In this document: positions 1-9,067 of the stretch, piece after piece
Layout of the letters: every line of letters starts with the position of its first letter
How positions within the stretch are numbered: position 1 is the stretch's first letter
Assembly: GCA_036250195.1 (NCBI GenBank)
Contig: JAVHZZ010000001.1
Coordinates: forward strand, 397,298,117 to 397,362,116
Length of the DNA: 64,000 bases
DNA from: Mixophyes australis
Taxonomy: Eukaryota; Chordata; Amphibia; Anura; Limnodynastidae
Direction of reading: 5' to 3'
The notes under the pieces: generated by a model
Database searches by the model: none
Told to the model about the DNA's origin: nothing
Seen by the model: only the letters and a program-made list of their open reading frames with translations
Translations under genes and position numbers: made by a program

Positions 1-1901
1 GGAAACTAGTGAGGCAGGAACTCAGGGAACCTGCAACAAGGACAATGCGTCTATTTTAACCCCTCCATGAAGAGTTACTAATGCATATTCTGAGAGCAAC
101 TTAACAGCCCTAAAGATTATGCTTAGTACACTGCTTAATAGTGTCAAACTGTAACACATTTAATCTTTCCTTCAGACTCTCTGAAACAATAAAAAATTAA
201 TTCAGGGAGCATTTGAAGTAACTCCCTAGGGACAAATATGCAAATAAACCACTACATTTATGGAGCACAGATGTCTGAATACTACAATATACACACCAGC
301 GTTTAACGCTTTAAGACAAAGAATGTCATTTAGATTGGATTTCCAGAAGCCTGTGCTTCAAAAACATAACATTTGAATTTTTCCTTTGCAGAGACACAAT
401 AGTTCATACAAGTACCTCCTGCTTTTCAATAAAATAAAAAACATACAATTGGGCATTTATATTAAAGAAAAATAGACATTTCGTGAATATTGAAATACTG
501 TCTACTAATTTATTTATTTTTTTAAATTAAATAAACTAGTTTCAATGTCATTCTTCCACATAAAGGCTTCACTTGTGTGAGTCAATGATCCCAGGGGAAC
601 TTGCATATGTTTCATCATAGGGGAAGGCGATAAGATAACTTCCTCCTTTCCTTATCTGTATCTCTAACAAATGCAGGAACTTTTTTAGTCTGCATAACAA
701 ATGGCACACATAGAGCAACAGGATTGGTTACAAAGCAATATAATTTTATTTTCTTTTACACTGGATATATTCTTGTTATAGTATTATAATGTTATACAAG
801 ACCTCAAAATAAATAAAAGCTTGGGTTTGGAAGGAGGGTGATAAGAGTAAAATGCAAAGTGTGCAGTAAAGCAGTGTGGTATATATTCGTAACTAGAAAT
901 GGTTACAAAGCAGTTGCCACACACGTCAACATCTAGAAACGGTGCTAAAATGTACCTTTAATTCCTGTATGAGCAGGTAACCAATGGATTCCATAGATCA
1001 CAGAAACCGTAATACTAGGTTTAAGCATTTTCTAACATGAAAAAAGTTAAATAAAGCACAGCTCAACTAGAGCCAAATTAGACACAAAACTATTCATTTC
1101 TGGTTACTACTTGCATAATAACCAATTAATGTTGGCTACAATAATTGGGAAAACATGGAAATACATAGGCATTGGAAAGCCAGAGTGACAGATTACTACT
1201 GTGGGGACAGTGACAGAATACTGCAGTATAAGTTGTGCATGTGAAATGAGAAGGGGCATTCATACAACATTTCCCAGTTTGGTTCTTGTCGGTCATGTGA
1301 CAAAATCCCAGCTGCAAATGTCAAGGCATAAACAGAGATTAACAACATCGGTCCAGATTAAGCATCAATAGGGTCAGTCAGAATGAAAAAAAAATGGGTC
1401 TCTGCAGACCCTTAAATACCATCCAAACACATCACTCTTCACATGACTTAGGCTTGGGGTTTCCAGCTGTTGCAAATATTACTTTCCAGTATCTGAACAA
1501 TATATTCTATAAAGGTATCCATATTAGAATCAGTGTAGCAGATCAAAGACAGGCTCTTACGTACACGGTCTACTTACAGAGGCCATTTCACACAAGCTAT
1601 TGAACATATTGTATCTGCTGATAAAGCATCTATGCTGATTTATCATCTCCATCTTGTTCGGACATGCAGATGCTAATATAGGTACAACAAAGCTCTGATT
1701 TGTATATATTGATTCAGTAATCAATATGGATCCATTGTTCTTTATACTATAACGTAATATTTCAAGACTCTGTTGCACCATGCATAAAAGTCAGCCTAAT
1801 GATCAGCGGATCTGAATTTGCTCAAAAAATAAAAGGAAACATCAGGACATTTCAAGCAGTTATAATATTCTCACTGCTTGATTTATGAAACATAAAGGTA
1901 C
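1..1901 (-). other. FBXW7 intron after the second common exon (partial)
   Basis: AT-rich sequence with no recognisable exon. I looked for the next FBXW7 exon (human SWSGPEKLLALDEL... through SLLPKE) on the minus strand and did not see it, so the intron continues past position 1. No repeat family was recognised. Confidence 0.7.
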
Positions 1902-2043
1902 CTGGAACATTTTCAGCCAATCTTGAAGGCCTGTGGGAGGTTGTACTGATGTAATTCGACGTCTTTGCTGACCTTGTCCATTTGCTGCCCTTAGGTCCCC
2001 AAATGTTGTAGGCGTTGCTGAACATGGCACAAGACCTGTAGTA
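1902..2043 (-). CDS. FBXW7: FBXW7 second common coding exon (start of the dimerisation-domain region)
   Basis: Internal coding exon of the substrate receptor of the SCF (SKP1-CUL1-F-box) ubiquitin ligase that targets cyclin E, MYC, NOTCH and JUN. On the minus strand the acceptor is TTATTTATAG and the donor CAG|GTACC. The exon is 142 nt. It begins with the third base of a serine codon left open by the previous exon and ends on a codon boundary. The 47 whole codons start TTGLVPCSATPTTFGDLRAA and end LQDWLKMFQ. They match human FBXW7 almost residue for residue; the one difference I see is Asp for human Glu in LQ(E/D)WLKMFQ. The segment has a basic run QQRRR. Human continues with the dimerisation domain and F-box in the next exon, which is not in the first 1.9 kb, so it lies outside the window to the left. 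Confidence 0.97.
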
Positions 2044-2129
2044 CTATAAATAACAGAAAAATTGAGATGCATGGTAAAACCTGAAAGCCTTATTATTATT
2101 AATAATTAGAAACAGACATCTTATGCCTG

Positions 2130-2239
2130 CATATCTCCCAACTGTCCTGCTTTAGGTGGGGCAGTCCCAATTTCAGAGATCTGTTCCCATCCACGGACAC
2201 TTTTGTCCCACGGATGAATGGGACATGCTGGGAGGTATG
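2130..2239. mobile_element. Short inverted-repeat element (MITE-like)
   Basis: The left end CATATCTCCCAACTGTCC pairs with the right end GGACATGCTGGGAGGTATG with a few mismatches. Overlapping the right end is a second, perfect stem: GAATGGGACAT (2216-2226) against ATGTCCCATTC (2237-2247). No clear target-site duplication was found. The superfamily is unassigned. Confidence 0.45.
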
Positions 2240-4400
2240 TCCCATTCATTGAACAGAGTCACCCCGCCACTAGCGGATGTATCAATGAATGAATGTTTTG
2301 TGGTGGTCATAAACCGTAGTGAGGTGACCACATCCACATTGTGACAGTGCCACATCCACTTTCACCATATCTCCCAATTTGAAGAGATCCAAAGTTGGGT
2401 GATATGGTTTATGCCTTCACCAAAACCAGAAACCAAATATTTCAAAGCAACAAAAACTATGTGGCGATAAACTAACAGAGGTCAATAATATTATTAGAAG
2501 AATACAAACATGCACTGTTGGTATATACTGCTGTGCTGCACTTTTACATCAGGTGTAACGATATTACACAGGTAAAATACACAGCAGACAGTATAAGAGC
2601 AGTATGCTCCTGGTCTTTGGTGTTAAAAATAGTAACAGATTTTTATTAGCAAGATGATATAACACGACATTCTCCGCTCTCTGAACCTTCAGGCATATAT
2701 TTAAGGTATAATATTCCCCTTCAATTTTAACAGAACTTATTTTGAATGTGTGCACTTAAATGTGTTTAGTCTGTACACATACTACTGTATATTTACTGGC
2801 CAAACGGTGGCAAGCTGACTTGATAGAGGCCAGTCCGATTGTCACTCAAACTCAGGGCGCTGGACGAGGATGTCACGCTTCTTGAGCGTGTAATCAATTT
2901 CTCAGGCATGTACATTTATAGCGAACATTCCCAGTGGGCATGTACTCTACCCCTCACTAATTTAGCGCTCTGCCCTTCAGTGTCGCATTGTCCTGCCTAA
3001 TCTGCTACAGAACCTAAAAGGGTTAATGGTAAAGCTAATTTAATTGATGACCCCTGATTTGTTGGGTTCTTACGTTTATTTTTGCAATCTATTTGGTCAT
3101 TGATTTCACATAATGAGAATGTGTGACATTACATTTAGATGTGCGCAAACATGAATGTGTTTTTATATCTCAGTTCAAGGGCGGAGGAGACGGTGGCTTG
3201 GCTGATTGCATCACACTGTTTCATCACGAATCTCCTCACAGATCTTACAGCAATGTCAGCCCCTGGTGGCCTTTTAATTTCCCAGTGATTACCACTCCTG
3301 AAAGTACTTAAGAACAGGGAATCCATTCTAACAATTTTATTTGCAAAGGTTTCATTTAAATGATAGCTTAGTGTTTCACCACCTTTCAGAACAGAAGAAT
3401 ACTCTTGGGCCTGCTAAGATTCATATACCAGGCTTCAATCTCAGTGTGAAAGCTTTAATGAAGTATGTTAAACTGATTGCTCATCTAGGTTTATCAGCTG
3501 GTCACATTTTTATAGGCCTATAAATAAGGCTACACACAGAAAATAATGTAACATTTTATTTGGACAACAAACAATAAAATATGCTGCGCAAACAGGGAAT
3601 TTGGTTTTTAAGAAAATAAATCAAGTTATCTGAAGAATTGCACAGCAAGGTTGTTAATGAAGTAATTAGTGTGACTGCTGACCATGTACAAGGGGGCACT
3701 TGCATAGTTCACACACAGATTTGTGCTGGCTAAGTGCACTATCTGTGTTAGCACTTACCACAGCAGGGAACTGTGGGGTCATACAGATTTCAGAGAGAAG
3801 TGATTAAGTGTGACTGTAGAGGACAACTTTGTGCAGCGACACTAGGAAGCAGGCCACGCATCAAAGAGCAGCTCACAGCCTCCTTTATAGTGCTAGGTAC
3901 AGCTTTGGGCTGTGAAAGAGAAAGCACCTTCAATCGGGGAGTCCTCATCGGGATCAGGAGGTTTATTGCTAAAGGCATCATAAACAACTTGGCTTACAAA
4001 TCTTTATTACAGGCGCCCTATAGGAGCTGCCACATGTGAAGAGCTTCTAAAATTAAGAAATCTGCAGGGCTATATCTTCACAAGCCTTTGCCATCTACAA
4101 CTGAACTGACTTGAATGCTACAAGTCACATCTCTGCAAGGAACATGGGTGCATTTCTTTCAGAACACCATTACAGGCAATTCCTATTTAATGTAATCATT
4201 TGTTAACTGCCGGTGAAGGGCTAAGTTAAGTAAAAATGTTTACTAGCAGACACATTAACTGCACTGTTTGGACTCTTCCTGTGATGTTCCATTATATCTG
4301 CACCACTTGCTTCAATGCAGAACTGAGGCACCCTGTGTAATAAAAGAGTAGGTGCATACCATTAAATGAAACAATGAACACATTTGGCTACAGGCTACAC

Positions 4401-4432
4401 TGTGTGTGTGTGTGTGTGTGGGGGGGGGGGGG
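4401..4432. repeat. Microsatellite (TG)10 followed by a 12-base G run
   Basis: Ten TG dinucleotides run into twelve or thirteen G. It lies in the intron about 0.3 kb downstream, in gene sense, of the first common exon. Confidence 0.95.
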
Positions 4433-4745
4433 TGAATCACCTTTTCTTGCTGCTTGAAATTTTCAAACAAAATGCAACTGAACACAGACCACGATAATTA
4501 TATAAGAGAAAATTGTGGGCTGTGCTTTTTTTTCCACTCCACGGCAACAGCTTTGCTTAAATCTTACAAAGTTGGATTTTCAACAGAGCCACCAATTAAT
4601 CTGCTGTTATTCACGACTAAAAACTACCCTCTGGAATAGTAATGAAAGCAAAGCTGTGTTCAAATTAGAGAAGAAGCTCAGCAGCTGGTGAGACAGGATG
4701 TACACTCCAGTCATGACCAAAGCAGCTATTATTGAAAGTAATTAC

Positions 4746-4828
4746 CTTGTGTACTCTGAGCCTTTGCAGGGTTTCTTTCCCAAAGAGAAAGAGCGGACCT
4801 CGGATCCATGGTCCAACTTTCTCTTCAT
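4746..4828 (-). CDS. FBXW7: FBXW7 first common coding exon (shared by alpha, beta and gamma isoforms)
   Basis: The exon to which all isoform-specific first exons of FBXW7 splice. On the minus strand the acceptor is TTTTATTTTCAG and the donor ACAAG|GTAATT. The length is 83 nt, giving 27 codons plus two bases that pair with the first base of the next exon to make serine. It opens in phase 0 with its own ATG: MKRKLDHGSEVRSF, then SLGKKPCKGSEYT. Human has Val where this has Gly (CKVSEYTS against CKGSEYTS); the rest matches. The KRK and GKK clusters are consistent with a role in nuclear import, which is inference. Because the exon begins with ATG, a transcript lacking a usable upstream start could in principle start here. 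A poly-T tract (minus sense, 4906-4924) lies about 80 nt before the acceptor. Confidence 0.97.
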
Positions 4829-7090
4829 CTGAAAATAAAAGGAAAAATAACATTTCATAAAACTGCTTTTAAAAAGAGAAAAAAAACCCACTATGAAAAG
4901 CTTGTAAAAAAAAAAAAAAAAAAAGTAGTATGAAGGACACTACAAAATAAATCACATTAATTCACAACACTGTGACAGGTGGATGGTTTACAAGTCACCA
5001 CAGCAGATTGCTCCATTTCACAATACAAAGAACCATTTAACACACAGTAACAGGAGAAACTTAGACTTCACCTAATGACAAGAGAAATTAATTTGGGGTG
5101 GGGTGGTGAGGATATCCTCCCAAATAGTTTAGTAACAAACATGTTAATCCATGTTTTTATTTTAAGAGAAAATTAAAAAACGCAAAACAAAACAAAAAAA
5201 AAAACAACCCACAGAATGCTATAGATGCAAAATATATTAATCTTTACTGAAAGCATAACATTATTCTCCCAGAAGCAGACTGTGGTCTTATTTTATTGGA
5301 AGCAGTAAGACAGTCCCCTCTACTGTACTATTGTTGTAACAACTACAGTGTACCTGTTGCTTTTTAATTTTGGCAATTCATATTAACTTATTTAATTCTA
5401 GAAACATACATAAAGATTCAGCCATGTGTAAAGGTGGCAACACGTTTACAAATTCAAGTATGAAATATTTTAAAGAAATCTGAAATTTGCATATCAAACG
5501 ACTTTAGAAGTAAAAATATATCAAAGCTGCCACAGTGAGGACTCATGTATAACCATGCATTTCCAACATATGGGACTTCTTCCAAAAAACAGTCTTTTAC
5601 AACCAGGTAGCCACATCATTCATTTTAGCATGAAGAAATAATTCACAAATAAGCTAGTTATTTCTTGCACATGTAACACATTAGGATATATCTTGCTCCT
5701 GACAGGAGGGTCTCCAAAGTCATTAATGTTGCAAGTCATTAAAACATAGATTTGTTCTGAACAACTACAGAGACTCATACAATATAAAATGCTTTATGTG
5801 TAGCAAATCGTTCACAATGATGTGGGGAGATGTAATTGCAAATACATGTTTTATGTTGAGTACTTTATGGAATCAGAGGTGCTTTTAGAATTAAAGAACA
5901 ATTGTGTCTACTGAGCTATACAAACACTAGAAGTCAAGAGCCAACGTTCTCTGAATCAAAATTTCGACCAGACTGGTCAGAAATATTGACTGCCAAACTT
6001 GTATTCTAGCTCAACAATTGCATTGTACGGGTAATGCAGACACATAATTTATAAAAGTAAATATAAAATGTACAATGTATTTGGTTTTGGATATTTTCAT
6101 TTATTTTATTAAAATGGAATGGTCCTGTAAAAGTTACTACATAGGTATCATTCCACTGGCAGACACTGGAAAACTGTGCAAGATTAACATTCAACACCAT
6201 GCTCTCCTGCCGGTTAACCTCCTGCTACAAAACCTGTAGAATGAAACTTATCAAAAAAACACATTTCAATGATCCAATAGCCACATCATATGTGAGACTG
6301 GTGCCAAGGAGAGGCACTGCCCATGCAGAGAAAGGCAGACCCCTCCAGTAACCCAGGAGGGGTCAATACACATACAAGTTATCACCCTTCTCTACAATCA
6401 CGGGGATAACATAAACCGAACATTCACTCTAGTCCAATCTTGAAATTCCTCACAACACAACATATGAGGCTATTCTCTACAATAAAGAGTTGCTAGCATG
6501 GGTGGCTTCAATAGCAGATTCATAAATGCAGACAATGCGTTAGTTTAACCTTGCCAGAAATCTTACCAGACTTGTGGGCAAATAGCTCGCGAAACGCTCC
6601 CATCCTGGAAGTCTACAATACTGCAAAGCCGCAGATGGCATTTTTAATAAGACGCAGTTTCCAAAATTCTGCTCATCTATTCAGATCTTGACTAATGTGA
6701 AGAGTCCTTGATACGGAGAAGTAGGATACTTCCACACCACGGTGAAAAATTTGATAAGTGGGATGCAGATGAAGGTGACCAGACGATAGAACAGAAGAGG
6801 AAAGCCAGCTCGAGCGGTCTAGGAATCTCATGCCAATATATGTGTGCTGATCTGCACTGGGAATGCCATCTGCAGATCCAGGAGGGGAGGATGCTGGGTC
6901 TGTCTAATCAAACACCATCTCATCACCTTATTCTGCATCCCCATTACCTCTCCCCTTCATCAGCTCCAATGCAGACTTTTCCCTTACTAATCGTTTGCAA
7001 AACCAAAAAAACAAGGGGTGTCTGCAGCCATCAGCGAAGCAGCCAGCATGTGTTTCACATCCACAGAGGACGCAACAAATCAGTACTTAC
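4829..7090 (-). other. FBXW7 intron between the beta exon and the first common exon
   Basis: 2,262 nt with GTAAGT donor and TTTTCAG acceptor. It contains A-rich tracts at 4906-4924 and 5170-5205 and two small back-to-back stems, GTGCC...GGCAC at 6301-6317 and GACCCCTCC...GGAGGGGTC at 6338-6364. No exon or mobile-element family was recognised. Confidence 0.8.
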
Positions 7091-7129
7091 TTTGTAAAAT
7101 ATCATTTTTAAAGTGCCGTAGAACCCCAT
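7091..7129 (-). CDS. FBXW7: FBXW7 beta-type first exon, surviving 13-codon coding end
   Basis: The last 13 codons before the donor AAA|GTAAGT read MGFYGTLKMIFYK. This is the end of the human beta-isoform leader as I recall it, and it joins in phase 0 to the ATG of the exon at 4746-4828. In human, beta has 87 beta-specific residues including a hydrophobic segment that places it at the ER. Here this 13-codon part is the only piece in frame with the splice. Reading upward in the same frame gives an unrelated peptide that reaches a stop about 130 nt further on. The annotated start is therefore the ATG at 7129, which has AAC before it and G at +4. The predicted product would have a 13-residue leader without a membrane segment. 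Whether this transcript is made is unknown; the donor and coding end are clear. Confidence 0.85.
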
Positions 7130-7181
7130 GTTTCCCGGTGCCTGTGTATCAGTATCTCTTTTATCAGTGGATGCTGGATGC

Positions 7182-7259
7182 CTAGACACTGCGTATGTTG
7201 CTTTGTGAAGAAAAGATCCCCTTTCCAGGTAGGTATGTCACAGAGTCTGATGTGGACAT
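7182..7259 (-). other. Upstream ORF of 25 codons in the beta first exon
   Basis: ATG at 7259 opens 25 codons (MSTSDSVTYLPGKG, a short tail, stop TAG at 7184-7182) in the part homologous to the human beta leader. The base at -3 is A (GAGCATG), a fair start context. It ends about 52 nt before the MGFYG start. If the beta transcript begins upstream of 7259, ribosomes would meet this frame first and it could lower translation of the short beta product. That regulatory effect is inference; the frame and its homology are seen directly. Confidence 0.5.
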
Positions 7260-7273
7260 GCTCGGACACGTCA
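7254..7273 (-). promoter_or_regulatory. Candidate p53 response element in the beta first exon
   Basis: Two adjacent decamers on the minus strand, TGACGTGTCC and GAGCATGTCC, with no spacer. Against the p53 half-site RRRCWWGYYY the second matches 10 of 10 and the first 8 of 10. It overlaps the ATG of the 25-codon upstream ORF. Human FBXW7 beta is known as a p53-induced transcript, reported to have its site within the beta first exon, which is the same place. The match was made by eye; binding is not shown. Confidence 0.55.
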
Positions 7274-7299
7274 AGAGAGGAAGAGAGCAGGCGGCTCAC

Positions 7300-7800
7300 A
7301 GCTCAAACTCCAGACAGCAGCGCAGAGCTTCCCAACACACAGCCAGGAGCCCCCGCTGAGAGCAACTCCAGGGACTGAGCACGGGGAGGGGATACCAGCT
7401 GGTAACCAGAGGGGGGGCAGCACGGAGCAGACCCTGTCAAACCCGCCGCTGCACTGATTTCTTCAAGCACCACACATGAGGGATCGGATTACATCTCCCC
7501 CTCCTGTAAGGAGCAGCAATGGTGCAGTCTGGGCTCAAGCTGTAGCTACACAGCCCACACATCAATTATATGGAGATTCAGGGAGCCTGTTAGCACAGAG
7601 CAGAGGGAGGGACAGGGGAGGGCTGAGCGCCGCAGAGATACCTCCATCTGCCTGGGGCAATTCCACTTTACCCTCCCCGGTATCAACAACGTGTACACTG
7701 TTCCTAACGCAGCTTTTCACAGAGATTAATAGCCGACGCGTCCCTCTGCTGGCAGCACTCAGTGCGCGACTCCCTCGGGGTATGTATCCCCAGCACTGCT
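7300..7800 (-). promoter_or_regulatory. Candidate FBXW7 beta promoter, GC- and CpG-richer than its surroundings
   Basis: This 0.5-kb stretch stands out from the AT-rich intron. It has many CpGs (for example around 7321, 7380-7450, 7628 and 7735-7780), G-runs and C-runs, and lies directly upstream, in minus sense, of the beta exon. No TATA box is evident. It is bounded upstream by the 31-bp minisatellite that starts at about 7819. Reading frames crossing it on either strand show no recognisable protein. The transcription start site is unknown. Confidence 0.45.
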
Positions 7801-7818
7801 TACTAGTAATGTATGGTG

Positions 7819-9067
7819 TAATACAGATAGTTACACACAGCGCCTGAGAGTAACACAGATGGTGCACACAGCGCCTGAGAGTAACACAGATGGTGCACAC
7901 AGCGCCTGAGAGTAACACAGATGGTGCACACAGCGCCTGAGAGTAACACAGATGGTGCACACAGCGCCTGAGAGTAACACAGATGGTGCACACAGCGCCT
8001 GAGAGTAACACAGATGGTGCACACACAGCGCCTGAGTGTAACACAGATGGTGCACACAGCGCCTGAGTGTAACACAGATGGTGCACACAGCGCCTGAGTG
8101 TAACACAGATGGTGCACACAGCGCCTGAGTGTAACACAGATGGTGCACACAGCGCCTGAGTGTAACACAGATGGTGCACACAGCGCCTGAGAGTAACACA
8201 GATGTTGCACACAGCGCCTGAGTGTAACACAGATGTTGCACACAGCGCCTGAGAGTAACACAGATGGTGCACACAGCGCCTGAGTGTAACACAGATGGTG
8301 CACACAGCGCCTGAGAGTAACACAGATAGTGCACACAGCGCCTGAGAGTAACACAGATGGTGCACACAGCGCCTGAGTGTAACACAGATGGTGCACACAG
8401 CGCCTGAGAGTAACACAGATGGTGCACACAGCGCCTGAGAGTAACACAGATGTTACACACAGCGCCTGAGAGTAACACAGATGTTACACACAGCGCCTCA
8501 GAGTAACACAGATGTTGCACACAGCGCCTCAGCGTAACACAGATGTTGCACACAGCGCCTCAGCGTAACACAGATGTTGCACACAGCGCCTGAGTGTAAC
8601 ACAGATGGTGCACACAGCGCCTGAGAGTAACACAGATGTTGCACACAGCGCCTCAGCGTAACACAGATGTTGCACACAGCGCCTCAGAGTAACACAGATG
8701 TTACACACAGCGCCTCAGAGTAACACAGATGTTGCACACAGCGCCTCAGAGTAACACAGATGTTACACACAGCGCCTCAGAGTAACACAGATGATGCACA
8801 CTACACACAATGCCTGGGCGTAATACAGATAGTGACACACAGCATCTGAGAGTAACACAGATGGTGCACACAGCACCTGAGAGTAACACAGATGGTGCAC
8901 ACAGCGCCTGAGAGCAACACAGATGGTGCACACAGCACCTGTGCGTAATAAAGAGGGTGCACTGAAGGGCCTGGGAGTAACAAAGATGGTGCACTGAAGG
9001 GTCTGGGAGTAACAAAGATGGTGCACTGAAGGGTCTGGGCGTAATACAGATTGTGCACACAGCACTT
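7819..9067. repeat. Minisatellite, 31-bp unit, about 40 copies
   Basis: The unit, on the plus strand, is AGCGCCTGAGAGTAACACAG followed by ATGGTGCACAC. Variable positions are GAGAG/GAGTG/CAGAG/CAGCG after GCGCCT, and GGTGC/GTTGC/GTTAC/AGTGC after GAT. Units near 7840-8200 are almost identical; units beyond about 8800 are diverged, with single substitutions and changed spacing (TGCACTGAAGGGTCTGGG versions at 8955-9040). One unit near 8025 has two extra bases. Because 31 is not a multiple of 3, all three minus-strand frames stay open for hundreds of bases with a 31-residue repeat; these are by-products, not genes. Most units carry a CAGATG E-box and a GCGC site. Confidence 0.97.

Larger units (their letters stand above)
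2044..4745 (-). other. FBXW7 intron between the two common exons
   Basis: 2,702 nt with consensus splice ends. It holds a small inverted-repeat element at 2130-2239, a second hairpin at about 2364-2407 (CCATATCTCCCAA against TTGGGTGATATGG), and a TG/G microsatellite at 4401-4432. The remainder is unrecognised unique sequence. Confidence 0.85.
7130..7320 (-). pseudogene. FBXW7: Degenerate upstream part of the FBXW7 beta leader
   Basis: On the minus strand, codons 7295-7185 encode a peptide that aligns with the middle of the human beta leader: SLPLLTCPSMSTSDSVTYLP, then GKG. Human has LPFLTCLSMSTLES, then VTYLPEKG. Upstream the frame is closed by TGA at 7298-7296, where human continues through its hydrophobic segment. 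Downstream it is closed by TAG at 7184-7182. The distance from the MST methionine to the MGFYG methionine is 130 nt here against 117 nt (39 codons) in human, so the two conserved pieces are also out of frame. It is probably transcribed as 5' UTR of the beta mRNA. A single sequencing error would not explain two stops plus a frame change. Confidence 0.7.

Noticed and set aside
1..1901. Next FBXW7 exon (dimerisation domain)
   Set aside because: I looked for its expected codons on the minus strand and did not find them; it must lie beyond the left edge.
7476..7847. 123-codon plus-strand frame next to the beta exon
   Set aside because: It lies on the opposite strand in the CpG-richer promoter region and shows no recognisable protein. 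GC-rich DNA keeps frames open by chance.
7819..9067. CRISPR-like array
   Set aside because: There are no distinct unique spacers; whole 31-bp units repeat head to tail. The locus is vertebrate.
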